From: an uncultured Eubacterium sp.
GTDB taxonomy: Bacteria; Bacillota; Clostridia; Lachnospirales; Lachnospiraceae
Assembly (NCBI GenBank): GCA_905236295.1
Contig: CAJOQF010000167.1
Location: forward strand, 1 to 9,321
Reading direction: 5' to 3'
DNA length: 9,321 nucleotides
Position numbers and translations under genes: made by a program. This document shows positions 1 to 7,974 of this stretch, piece by piece. Numbering within the stretch: the stretch's first letter is position 1; every line of letters begins with the position of its first letter. Below the pieces are notes generated by a model that had not been told where the DNA came from, made no database searches, and saw nothing but the letters and a program-made list of their open reading frames with translations.

Positions 1-1376
1 GAAATCGGTGAGCAGTGGTCTCCACATACAGCGCCTGCCATACAAGCTGAAATAGATATGATCATGAGAGTATGATCAACACTCTGGAAGCAGTTTACAA
101 CGATAGGAATAAGGATTCCGAATGTTCCCCAGCTTGTACCTGTCGAGAATGCAAGTCCTATTGCGATCAGGAATATAATACACGGAAGGAAACTCTGAAG
201 CGCTCCCGCCGAACCGTTTACAACGTTATAAACAAATTCCGCTGCCCCGAGGTTGTCTGTCATAGCCTTTAAGGACCATGCAAAAGCAAGGATAAGAATG
301 GCAGGAACCATCTGTCTGAATCCGTTTGGAAGACATGCCATTGCATCATTGAAGGTTATGACACCGCGGATCAGATAGAAGATTATGGTTACAATAAGAG
401 CTACCGCCGAGCCGAACACAAGACCTACCGAAGCATCACTGTTGGCGAAGGCACTTATAAAGCTCTCTCCGTCAAAGAAGCCTCCGGTGTAGATCATTCC
501 TATTGTGTCGAATACGATCAACAGGATGATAGGCACGATCATGTCTATAACCTTTCCTCTTCCGACCTCCTCAGTGTCATCTTCCGACTCGTATTTCTTC
601 CAGTATTCCTCGGTCAAAGCCTCTTTCTCAAACCTTCTCATCGGTCCGTGAGATACCTTAAATATAACAAGCAATACAATCATGAGAATAGTAAGAAGTG
701 CGTAAAAATTGTACGGAATTGCCTGAAGGAAGATGTTCATACCATTCTCACCCTCAACAAATCCGGAAACCGCCGCCGCCCACGAAGAAATCGGAGCAAT
801 GATGCAGATTGGCGCCGCAGTTGAATCTATAAGATATGCAAGCTTCTCCCTGCTTACCTTATGCTTGTCCGTAACCGGCTTCATAACGGAGCCGACCGTA
901 AGACAGTTGAAATAGTCATCGATAAATATAAGCACACCGAGCGCAATTGTAGCGAGCTGCGCACCTACCGGTGTCTTAATATGTTTGGTCGCCCATCTTC
1001 CGAAGGCCCGCGATCCGCCGGTTTTGTTCATAAGCTGAACCATCATTCCCAGTATTACAAGGAATATGAGGATTCCGACATTCCACGAATCTGCGATAAC
1101 GGTTATAAAACCGTCCTGGAAGATATGCTTCATCGTTCCGACCGGAGCGAATCTTGCCCAGAACAGCGCACCCGTAAGTATTCCTATAAAGAGCGAACTG
1201 TAAACTTCTTTTGTGGCCAATGCCAGACCAATGGCAACGATCGGAGGAAGCAGAGCAAAGAACGATTCCTGTACCTGCATTCCCTTTCCAACGATCAGGA
1301 TACCGGTAACGATATAGAATACTACAACTATCGCTCCGGCAATCAGAGTTTTCCTGTTTAAGAGCTTCTTCTTCAT
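1..1376 (-). CDS. nhaC: NhaC-family Na+/H+ antiporter (3' end of gene outside window)
   Basis: Integral membrane antiporter expected to exchange cytoplasmic Na+ for external H+ (or the reverse). The visible 458 residues begin MKKKLLNRKTLIAG and contain about ten to eleven hydrophobic segments. Family-like motifs are FIDDYFNCLTVG (residues 151-162, with the Asp pair D153/D154), STGTSWGTFGILIPI (411-425) and GDHCSPI at the window edge, where NhaC proteins usually continue into SDTT. A charged, Glu-rich cytoplasmic loop lies near residues 245-275. The start is set by AGGTGG four bases upstream of the ATG. The reading frame is open to base 1, so roughly the last few tens of residues are missing. 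It lies downstream of atpC behind a strong terminator and so is probably a separate transcript. The family also includes malate/lactate exchangers (MleN), so the exact substrate is not certain. Confidence 0.93.
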   Translation of the reverse strand, partial: MKKKLLNRKTLIAGAIVVVFYIVTGILIVGKGMQVQESFFALLPPIVAIGLALATKEVYSSLFIGILTGALFWARFAPVGTMKHIFQDGFITVIADSWNVGILIFLVILGMMVQLMNKTGGSRAFGRWATKHIKTPVGAQLATIALGVLIFIDDYFNCLTVGSVMKPVTDKHKVSREKLAYLIDSTAAPICIIAPISSWAAAVSGFVEGENGMNIFLQAIPYNFYALLTILMIVLLVIFKVSHGPMRRFEKEALTEEYWKKYESEDDTEEVGRGKVIDMIVPIILLIVFDTIGMIYTGGFFDGESFISAFANSDASVGLVFGSAVALIVTIIFYLIRGVITFNDAMACLPNGFRQMVPAILILAFAWSLKAMTDNLGAAEFVYNVVNGSAGALQSFLPCIIFLIAIGLAFSTGTSWGTFGILIPIVVNCFQSVDHTLMIISISACMAGAVCGDHCSPI

Positions 1377-1420
1377 CTTTCCACCTATCATTTTTTTATT
1401 TATTTATGCCCTGTTTCTTC

Positions 1421-1439
1421 ACAAAAATGAAATTTTTGT
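1421..1439. repeat. Short perfect palindrome upstream of nhaC
   Basis: ACAAAAAT and ATTTTTGT form a perfect 8-bp inverted repeat around a 3-base centre. It lies between the atp terminator and the nhaC start. It could be an operator or a weak RNA hairpin in the nhaC leader. It is very AT-rich, so chance is a real alternative. Confidence 0.35.
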
Positions 1440-1440
1440 A

Positions 1441-1477
1441 AAAAAATAGAAAGGCATCTAAAAAATGCCTCCCTATT
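1441..1477 (-). terminator. Intrinsic terminator of the atp operon
   Basis: On the minus strand, arms AATAGGGAGGCAT (1477-1465) and ATGCCTTTCTATT (1457-1445) pair along 13 bp with two G-U pairs, closing a 7-nt loop (TTTTTAG). The second arm runs directly into a T tract (six T at 1446-1441). It sits 58 nt beyond the atpC stop and is the only good terminator in the window, so it marks the end of the atp transcript. Confidence 0.88.
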
Positions 1478-1503
1478 CTATCACAATTTATTCACATATA
1501 CAA
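1475..1503 (-). promoter_or_regulatory. Possible nhaC promoter overlapping the atp terminator
   Basis: On the minus strand TTGTAT (1503-1498) and TAGAAT (1480-1475) are separated by 17 bp, and a TGA precedes the -10 box (extended -10). The -35 is a weak match. The -10 overlaps the first arm of the terminator hairpin, so a transcript from here would begin inside that arm and could only form a shortened hairpin. The next 100 bases before nhaC hold no clearly better promoter. The region is AT-rich, so false matches are expected. Confidence 0.35.
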
Positions 1504-1534
1504 GATAGTTTATTTACATCTTTTTCAGAAAATA

Positions 1535-1951
1535 TTAATTTCTGAGATTATTTGCAGCTTTGAGACGTGCCATGGCTCTTGCCAGCGCAGCCTTGCTCTG
1601 CTGATATTCCAGGATACTCTGCTTCTGGCGAAGCCTCTCCTGTGCTCTGGCTTTGGCTTCCTCTGCTCGTTTGATATCGACTTCCTCCGGAAGAAGGACG
1701 GTCTCAACCATAACCTCGCACTCATTTTTCTCAAATCTGAATTCCATAAAGCCATCGCCGCATACGACCTTGTATTCCTTGCCGTCAGCATCTATCAGAC
1801 GAAGATCCCCCGGCTGTATAGCCACTACCGCATTTTCATGGTATGCAAGAAACTGCATCATGCCATCCATCGCCGGCACAAACACAGAGGTTGCTTCCCC
1901 GTCAAAAAAGATTTTGTCATGGGCGATAACTTTTAATTTAAATGTATTCAT
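1535..1951 (-). CDS. atpC: F1 ATP synthase subunit epsilon
   Basis: Epsilon subunit of the central stalk. It binds gamma and the c-ring and in many bacteria restrains ATP hydrolysis. The 138 residues match the usual length. An N-terminal beta-sandwich (about 1-87, from MNTFKLKVIAHDKIFFDGEA) is followed by a charged helical hairpin (about 88-138, KRAEEAKARAQERLRQK) of the kind that can extend along gamma. The loop that usually reads like GxxGILPGHAP is here DGMMQFLAYHENAV, a divergent version. The start is supported by AAAGGA eight to nine bases upstream of the ATG. It is the last gene of the operon, 34 nt after atpD, with a small hairpin in that gap next to its ribosome site. Confidence 0.96.
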   Translation of the reverse strand: MNTFKLKVIAHDKIFFDGEATSVFVPAMDGMMQFLAYHENAVVAIQPGDLRLIDADGKEYKVVCGDGFMEFRFEKNECEVMVETVLLPEEVDIKRAEEAKARAQERLRQKQSILEYQQSKAALARAMARLKAANNLRN

Positions 1952-1963
1952 ACTGTGATTCCT

Positions 1964-1976
1964 TTCGCCGGGCGAA
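1964..1976 (-). other. Small hairpin between atpD and atpC
   Basis: TTCGCC and GGCGAA flank a single base in the 34-nt gap (realistically a 5-bp stem with a 3-nt loop). Its 3' arm runs into the atpC ribosome-binding site (AAAGGA). It could tune epsilon translation or mRNA stability. There is no T tract, so it is not a terminator. GC-rich pairing stands out in an otherwise AT-rich gap. Confidence 0.4.
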
Positions 1977-1985
1977 GATAAAGAA

Positions 1986-3383
<1,398 letters not shown>

Positions 3384-3409
3384 TTAGCCTTCTTTGAATA
3401 TTATAATTC

Positions 3410-4303
3410 TTATTTTTTCTGTGATCTGGCTCCGGAAATAACCTCTGTGATCTCCTTTGTGATCGCTGCCTGTCTGACGCGATTGTACTGGACTTCGAGA
3501 TCGTGAAGCATTTCCTTTGCGTTGTCTGTCGCAGACTGCATCGCCATCATTCTGGAATTCTGTTCGCTGGCAAATGATTCAACCAGCGCACCGTAGACAA
3601 ATCCAGATACTATACTTGGAATAAGATGCTCAAGAAAAGCCTGCTCCGACGGATGATAATTGAAAGCTGTCGAATATTTGGTCTCCTCTTCATCAAAATC
3701 CGGAAATGCATTTCTGTCGATCGGAAGCAGTGTAAAGTCCGTTGCCTCCATCTTGAACATACTCTCCATCCTCGTGTAGAAGATCTTGACTTCGTCTATC
3801 TCGTAGGTGTTGTAGAGTTCTACAAGCCTTCCTGTTATCTGTCTCGCGCGGAAGAGGGTAGGATCCTGCACCGTGTAGTGAAATTCTTCATCCGGCACGA
3901 TCCCGCGGCTTAAGAAATAATGTCGTCCAACCTCACCTATAACGAAAAGCCTGCTGTTTTTATCCTCTTCAAGTCTGTTTTGAACCATGCGCAGGATATT
4001 GTGGTTGTATGCACCCGCCAAACCTTTGTCTCCGGTTATGACTACATATCCGGTCACCTTATCCGCATCTTCTTTATGCTCTCTTCCCTCGTAATCGGAA
4101 AAATATATGCTGCTGACTTCGGGGCGTGATTTTAACAATCTGGCTACCGCAGTCTGCTGAGCATAGAAAAACGGCTCAGTATTTGCGAGAACTTTCTTTG
4201 CCTTTTGGACTTTCGAAGACGAAATCATATACATGGCATTTGTGATCTTCATGGTGTCTTTGATGCTGCCCATTCGACCTTTTATCTCTTTTGCATTTGC
4301 CAT
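3410..4303 (-). CDS. atpG: F1 ATP synthase subunit gamma
   Basis: Rotating central shaft that couples c-ring rotation to the catalytic sites. At 297 residues it is slightly longer than the common 285-290. The N-terminal helix (MANAKEIKGRMGSIKDTMKI then TNAM, 1-24) and the C-terminal helix (VRQAAITKEITEVISGA, about 276-292) form the expected antiparallel coiled coil. The Rossmann-like middle contains ITGDKGLAGAYN (89-100), and SEQNSRMMAMQSATDNAKEM (246-265) is the conserved pre-C-terminal segment. It starts only 3 nt after the atpA stop, with its GGGAG ribosome site inside the end of atpA, so translational coupling to alpha is likely. Confidence 0.98.
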   Translation of the reverse strand: MANAKEIKGRMGSIKDTMKITNAMYMISSSKVQKAKKVLANTEPFFYAQQTAVARLLKSRPEVSSIYFSDYEGREHKEDADKVTGYVVITGDKGLAGAYNHNILRMVQNRLEEDKNSRLFVIGEVGRHYFLSRGIVPDEEFHYTVQDPTLFRARQITGRLVELYNTYEIDEVKIFYTRMESMFKMEATDFTLLPIDRNAFPDFDEEETKYSTAFNYHPSEQAFLEHLIPSIVSGFVYGALVESFASEQNSRMMAMQSATDNAKEMLHDLEVQYNRVRQAAITKEITEVISGARSQKK

Positions 4304-4306
4304 ATC

Positions 4307-5815
4307 TTATTTGCTCCCGTTTATAAACTCTTTGGCAACCTCAAGGATCTTGTCTCCCAACTCTTCGGACATCTGCTTCGTCTGTTCAATCTCAGAGAAG
4401 ATCTCCGGATATGCAACCTTGATATGTCCGAGCATTTCCATCTGGGTCTTTTTGATCTCATCCTTCTCAACGTCCAAAAATACCTTGTGTGTGGCACTCC
4501 AAAGCGTGATGACCTGCTCTGCCAGAGAGAGCGGACGGCAAAGTGGCTGTTTTAGAAGCTCCATCAAGCCACCGCCGTAGCGAAGCTGTTCTTTGGTCTC
4601 GTCATCCAAGTCAGATGCAAACTGGGTGAACACTTCCATCTCGCGATACTGCGCCAAATCTATACGTATACTTCCGGAAGCCTTTTTCATCGCCTTTGTC
4701 TGCGCTGCGCCTCCGACACGGGATACGGACAATCCGACATTGACCGCCGGTCTCTGACCTGCAAAGAACAGGTTGCTCTCAAGGAAAATCTGTCCGTCTG
4801 TAATGGAAATCACATTGGTCGGAATGTAGGCTGATACGTCTCCTGCCTGCGTCTCTATGATAGGCAGGGCTGTGATGGAGCCGCCTCCCTTTTCATCACT
4901 CAGGCGGCTTGATCTCTCAAGCAGACGTGAGTGAAGGTAGAATACGTCTCCCGGATATGCCTCACGTCCGGGTGGACGCTCCAGCAAGAGCGAAAGTGCT
5001 CTGTAGGCTACCGCATGTTTTGAAAGGTCGTCATATACAATAAGAACGTCCTTTCCTTTATACATGAAATACTCCGCAAGCGCCGTTCCTGAATACGGTG
5101 CGATGTACTGCAATGGAGCCACATCACTCGCATTCGAGCAAACAACGGTCGTGTAATCCATGGCATCATGATCCTTGAGCATCTGAACTACCTTTGCGAT
5201 AGTGGATGCCTTCTGTCCTATCGCCACATAGATACAGATACAATCTTTTCCCTTCTGGTTGATGATGATATCTGTTGCGATAGAAGTCTTTCCTGTCTGG
5301 CGATCGCCTATGATAAGCTCACGCTGACCTCTTCCGATCGGGAACATCGAATCGATAGAAAGAATACCCGTCTCAAGCGGCACGGAAACCGACTTGCGGT
5401 CTATGATGCCCGGCGCATCATTTTCTATCGGGCGATAGTCATCAGCCTCGATATCTCCCTTTCCGTCTATAGGCTCTCCAAGGGCGTTTATTACCCTGCC
5501 TACGAACTTTTCTCCAACCGGAATACCGGCGCTCTTGCCGGTTCGGGTCACCTTTGTACCCTCGGCAATGCCCGTGTCACGTCCGAAAAGGATGATACCC
5601 ATCTCGTTTGCACGGATATCCTGTACCATTCCCTTGACTCCGTTTTCGAAGACAACGATCTCACCGTACATCGCCTTGTCAATACCAAAAACCGTGGCGA
5701 TACCGTCACCTACAGAGATGACGGTTCCAACCTCACGCTCTTTGGATTCAAATTCAAAATCTTTAATCTCCTCTTTCAGTATGGAGATAATGTCGCGCGA
5801 ATTAGTTGCGCCCAT
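4307..5815 (-). CDS. atpA: F1 ATP synthase subunit alpha
   Basis: Non-catalytic nucleotide-binding subunit of the F1 head. At 502 residues it is full length. Walker A is GDRQTGKT (170-177), Walker B is VLIVYDD (257-263), and the arginine finger that completes the beta catalytic site is Arg366 in [10 protein letters not shown]. The N-terminal region ([17 protein letters not shown]) is the delta-binding segment. The start is well supported by GGGAGGT seven bases upstream of the ATG. The gene overlaps the end of atpH by 14 nt, and its ribosome site lies within atpH codons, which suggests coupled translation. No frameshift or truncation is seen. Confidence 0.99.
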   Translation of the reverse strand: MGATNSRDIISILKEEIKDFEFESKEREVGTVISVGDGIATVFGIDKAMYGEIVVFENGVKGMVQDIRANEMGIILFGRDTGIAEGTKVTRTGKSAGIPVGEKFVGRVINALGEPIDGKGDIEADDYRPIENDAPGIIDRKSVSVPLETGILSIDSMFPIGRGQRELIIGDRQTGKTSIATDIIINQKGKDCICIYVAIGQKASTIAKVVQMLKDHDAMDYTTVVCSNASDVAPLQYIAPYSGTALAEYFMYKGKDVLIVYDDLSKHAVAYRALSLLLERPPGREAYPGDVFYLHSRLLERSSRLSDEKGGGSITALPIIETQAGDVSAYIPTNVISITDGQIFLESNLFFAGQRPAVNVGLSVSRVGGAAQTKAMKKASGSIRIDLAQYREMEVFTQFASDLDDETKEQLRYGGGLMELLKQPLCRPLSLAEQVITLWSATHKVFLDVEKDEIKKTQMEMLGHIKVAYPEIFSEIEQTKQMSEELGDKILEVAKEFINGSK

Positions 5816-6323
5816 CTGCTTTACCTCCCGTTATCATGTCTCTCAAACCGGCTATACGTCCTTTCAGACTCCAATCATACTCTCTGCCATCGACATCGAG
5901 TACAAATCCTCCGATAAGAGACTCGTCCTTCTCAAGCTTGAATTCCACCTGAGTCGCATCGTAATTCCGGCTAAGGAAAACCTTAAACTCTTCCAGCCTG
6001 GATTCATCCGGTCTGGTGACATAACGCAATACAGCGTTTATTTTCTCGTGATGCGCATTTACATACTCCCGATAATTTGATGCGATCTCTTCCAAGTATC
6101 CGATATCCGAGTATTTGCACAGCACTTTAATAAGATTGCGCATCTCGCCGTCAAATATCCTGTCGATCGCAGCATATTTGTTGCTGTTCGCAACCGTCGG
6201 ATCTTCCAGTGCTTCCTTTAGCTGCGGATTTTCCCGAAATAATTTCAGCGTCTCCTCCACAGCCTCAACGGAGACATTTAAGGAATCCAATACCTTAATA
6301 TACTTAATTGCTGTTAATGTCAT
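5802..6323 (-). CDS. atpH: F1 ATP synthase subunit delta
   Basis: Stator subunit joining the b dimer to the top of the alpha-beta head. At 173 residues it is close to the usual 175-180. The helical N-terminal domain begins [15 protein letters not shown], and the C-terminal signature [20 protein letters not shown] spans residues 134-153. The frame stays open upstream to an earlier ATG at 6368, but those 15 extra residues (MQVCTTIFLRRQENN) do not resemble the family and have no ribosome site. The ATG at 6321-6323 has AGGA seven bases upstream and gives the normal N-terminus. It overlaps the end of atpF by 20 nt and atpA by 14 nt. Confidence 0.96.
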   Translation of the reverse strand: MTLTAIKYIKVLDSLNVSVEAVEETLKLFRENPQLKEALEDPTVANSNKYAAIDRIFDGEMRNLIKVLCKYSDIGYLEEIASNYREYVNAHHEKINAVLRYVTRPDESRLEEFKVFLSRNYDATQVEFKLEKDESLIGGFVLDVDGREYDWSLKGRIAGLRDMITGGKADGRN

Positions 6324-6804
6324 GTTGTTTTCCTGCCTTCGCAAAAAAATCGTTGTACAGACTTGCATCTATCTGTGATCCGGCGGAATCGGCAACAATC
6401 TTTGCCGCTGCCATCACAGCGAGCTCAGCTATCTCACTTCTGGCATCTTCAAGGGCTTTCTCCCTATCGTTTTGTGCCGCGGTGTTAGCCTGCTCTATGA
6501 TCTGTAAAGACTTGTCATTTGCTTCCTCGATTATCCTGTTGTATTCTTTCTGTCCGTTTTCTTTTGCGGTCTGGATAATCTGTTTTGACTCTTCTCTGGC
6601 ATTTTGCAGAGAATCCTCATATTCTTTTTTCAGAGCGTCTGCCGCCTCCTGTTTCTCCTTGGCCGTATCAAACTGCTCATTGATCATCTGATTTCTCTTT
6701 TCAATGACATTCATAATGCGGTCAAAAAGGAACTTTTTAAATACTATGTACAGAACTATCAGGTTGATGATCACCCAGATAATTCCGGCATTTATCTCCA
6801 ACAT
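6304..6804 (-). CDS. atpF: Fo ATP synthase subunit b
   Basis: Peripheral-stalk subunit, normally a dimer, anchoring delta and the F1 head to the membrane. The 166 residues show a single N-terminal membrane helix (about 6-22, GIIWVIINLIVLYIVF), then the conserved basic junction KKFLFDRI, then a long charged coiled coil (about 33-140) rich in Glu, Lys, Ala and Gln, and a short C-terminal delta-binding region. AAGGGA lies 10 nt upstream of the ATG. It follows atpE by 35 nt. Its last codons overlap atpH by 20 nt and carry the atpH ribosome site. Only one b-type gene is present, so a b2 homodimer is expected rather than b/b'. Confidence 0.97.
   Translation of the reverse strand: MLEINAGIIWVIINLIVLYIVFKKFLFDRIMNVIEKRNQMINEQFDTAKEKQEAADALKKEYEDSLQNAREESKQIIQTAKENGQKEYNRIIEEANDKSLQIIEQANTAAQNDREKALEDARSEIAELAVMAAAKIVADSAGSQIDASLYNDFFAKAGKQHDINSN
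6331..6335 (-). promoter_or_regulatory. Ribosome-binding site that fixes the atpH start
   Basis: CAGGA on the minus strand, with AGGA seven bases before the ATG at 6323. It lies within the last codons of atpF. The alternative upstream ATG at 6368 has no purine-rich site, so this element decides the start. Confidence 0.75.
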
Positions 6805-6839
6805 TACACATCGGTCCCTTCATTGATTATCTGGGTTTC

Positions 6840-7840
<1,001 letters not shown>

Positions 7841-7850
7841 CCGTCCAAAA

Positions 7851-7858
7851 CACCTCCC
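7851..7858 (-). promoter_or_regulatory. Ribosome-binding site for the atpB GTG start
   Basis: GGGAGGTG on the minus strand, a near-perfect anti-Shine-Dalgarno match. The gap from GGAGG to the GTG start is 12 nt, longer than usual. A GTG and a TTG closer to it are out of frame with atpB, which supports the GTG at 7840. Confidence 0.7.
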
Positions 7859-7868
7859 TTATTATGAT

Positions 7869-7902
7869 TTACTTAACCTGTTGCTTCTTATTTATTAAGT
7901 AA
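7869..7902 (-). promoter_or_regulatory. Stem-loop at the predicted 5' end of the atp mRNA
   Basis: On the minus strand TTACTTAA (7902-7895) and TTAAGTAA (7876-7869) form a perfect 8-bp inverted repeat around an 18-nt loop. The transcript start predicted from the -10 box is about 7900-7904, so the stem would sit at the very 5' end of the mRNA, upstream of the atpB ribosome site. Such 5'-terminal stems can protect messages from decay. As DNA it could instead be an operator just downstream of the promoter. Confidence 0.5.
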
Positions 7903-7908
7903 CTATTA

Positions 7909-7936
7909 ATTATATGCTCCGAAACAATTTTGTCAA
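7909..7936 (-). promoter_or_regulatory. Consensus sigma-A promoter of the atp operon
   Basis: On the minus strand a perfect -35 TTGACA (7936-7931) and a perfect -10 TATAAT (7914-7909) are separated by 16 bp. Transcription should begin near 7900-7904, giving a leader of about 60 nt before atpB. An A/T tract lies further upstream at 7964-7955. Such a strong promoter suits the steady high expression expected of ATP synthase. Confidence 0.88.
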
Positions 7937-7974
7937 GCTTTAAACACACACAGGAAATTTTTTTGATGAACCTC

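Noticed and set aside
861..1361. Plus-strand open frame of 166 codons opposite nhaC
   Set aside because: Its translation is Arg/Cys/Tyr-rich and has no domain-like pattern, and the opposite strand encodes a clear NhaC protein with family motifs throughout.
1378..1440. Promoter close to nhaC, such as TTGTGA with TAAATA
   Set aside because: The boxes match poorly and the region is almost all A and T, so such matches are expected by chance.
5168..5917. Plus-strand open frame of 249 codons opposite atpA and atpH
   Set aside because: It is the reverse shadow of well-conserved alpha and delta coding sequence, with no ribosome site and no recognisable domain.
6324..6368. Longer atpH starting at the ATG at 6368
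   Set aside because: The extra 15 residues do not look like a delta subunit, there is no ribosome site, and the ATG at 6323 has one and gives the usual length.
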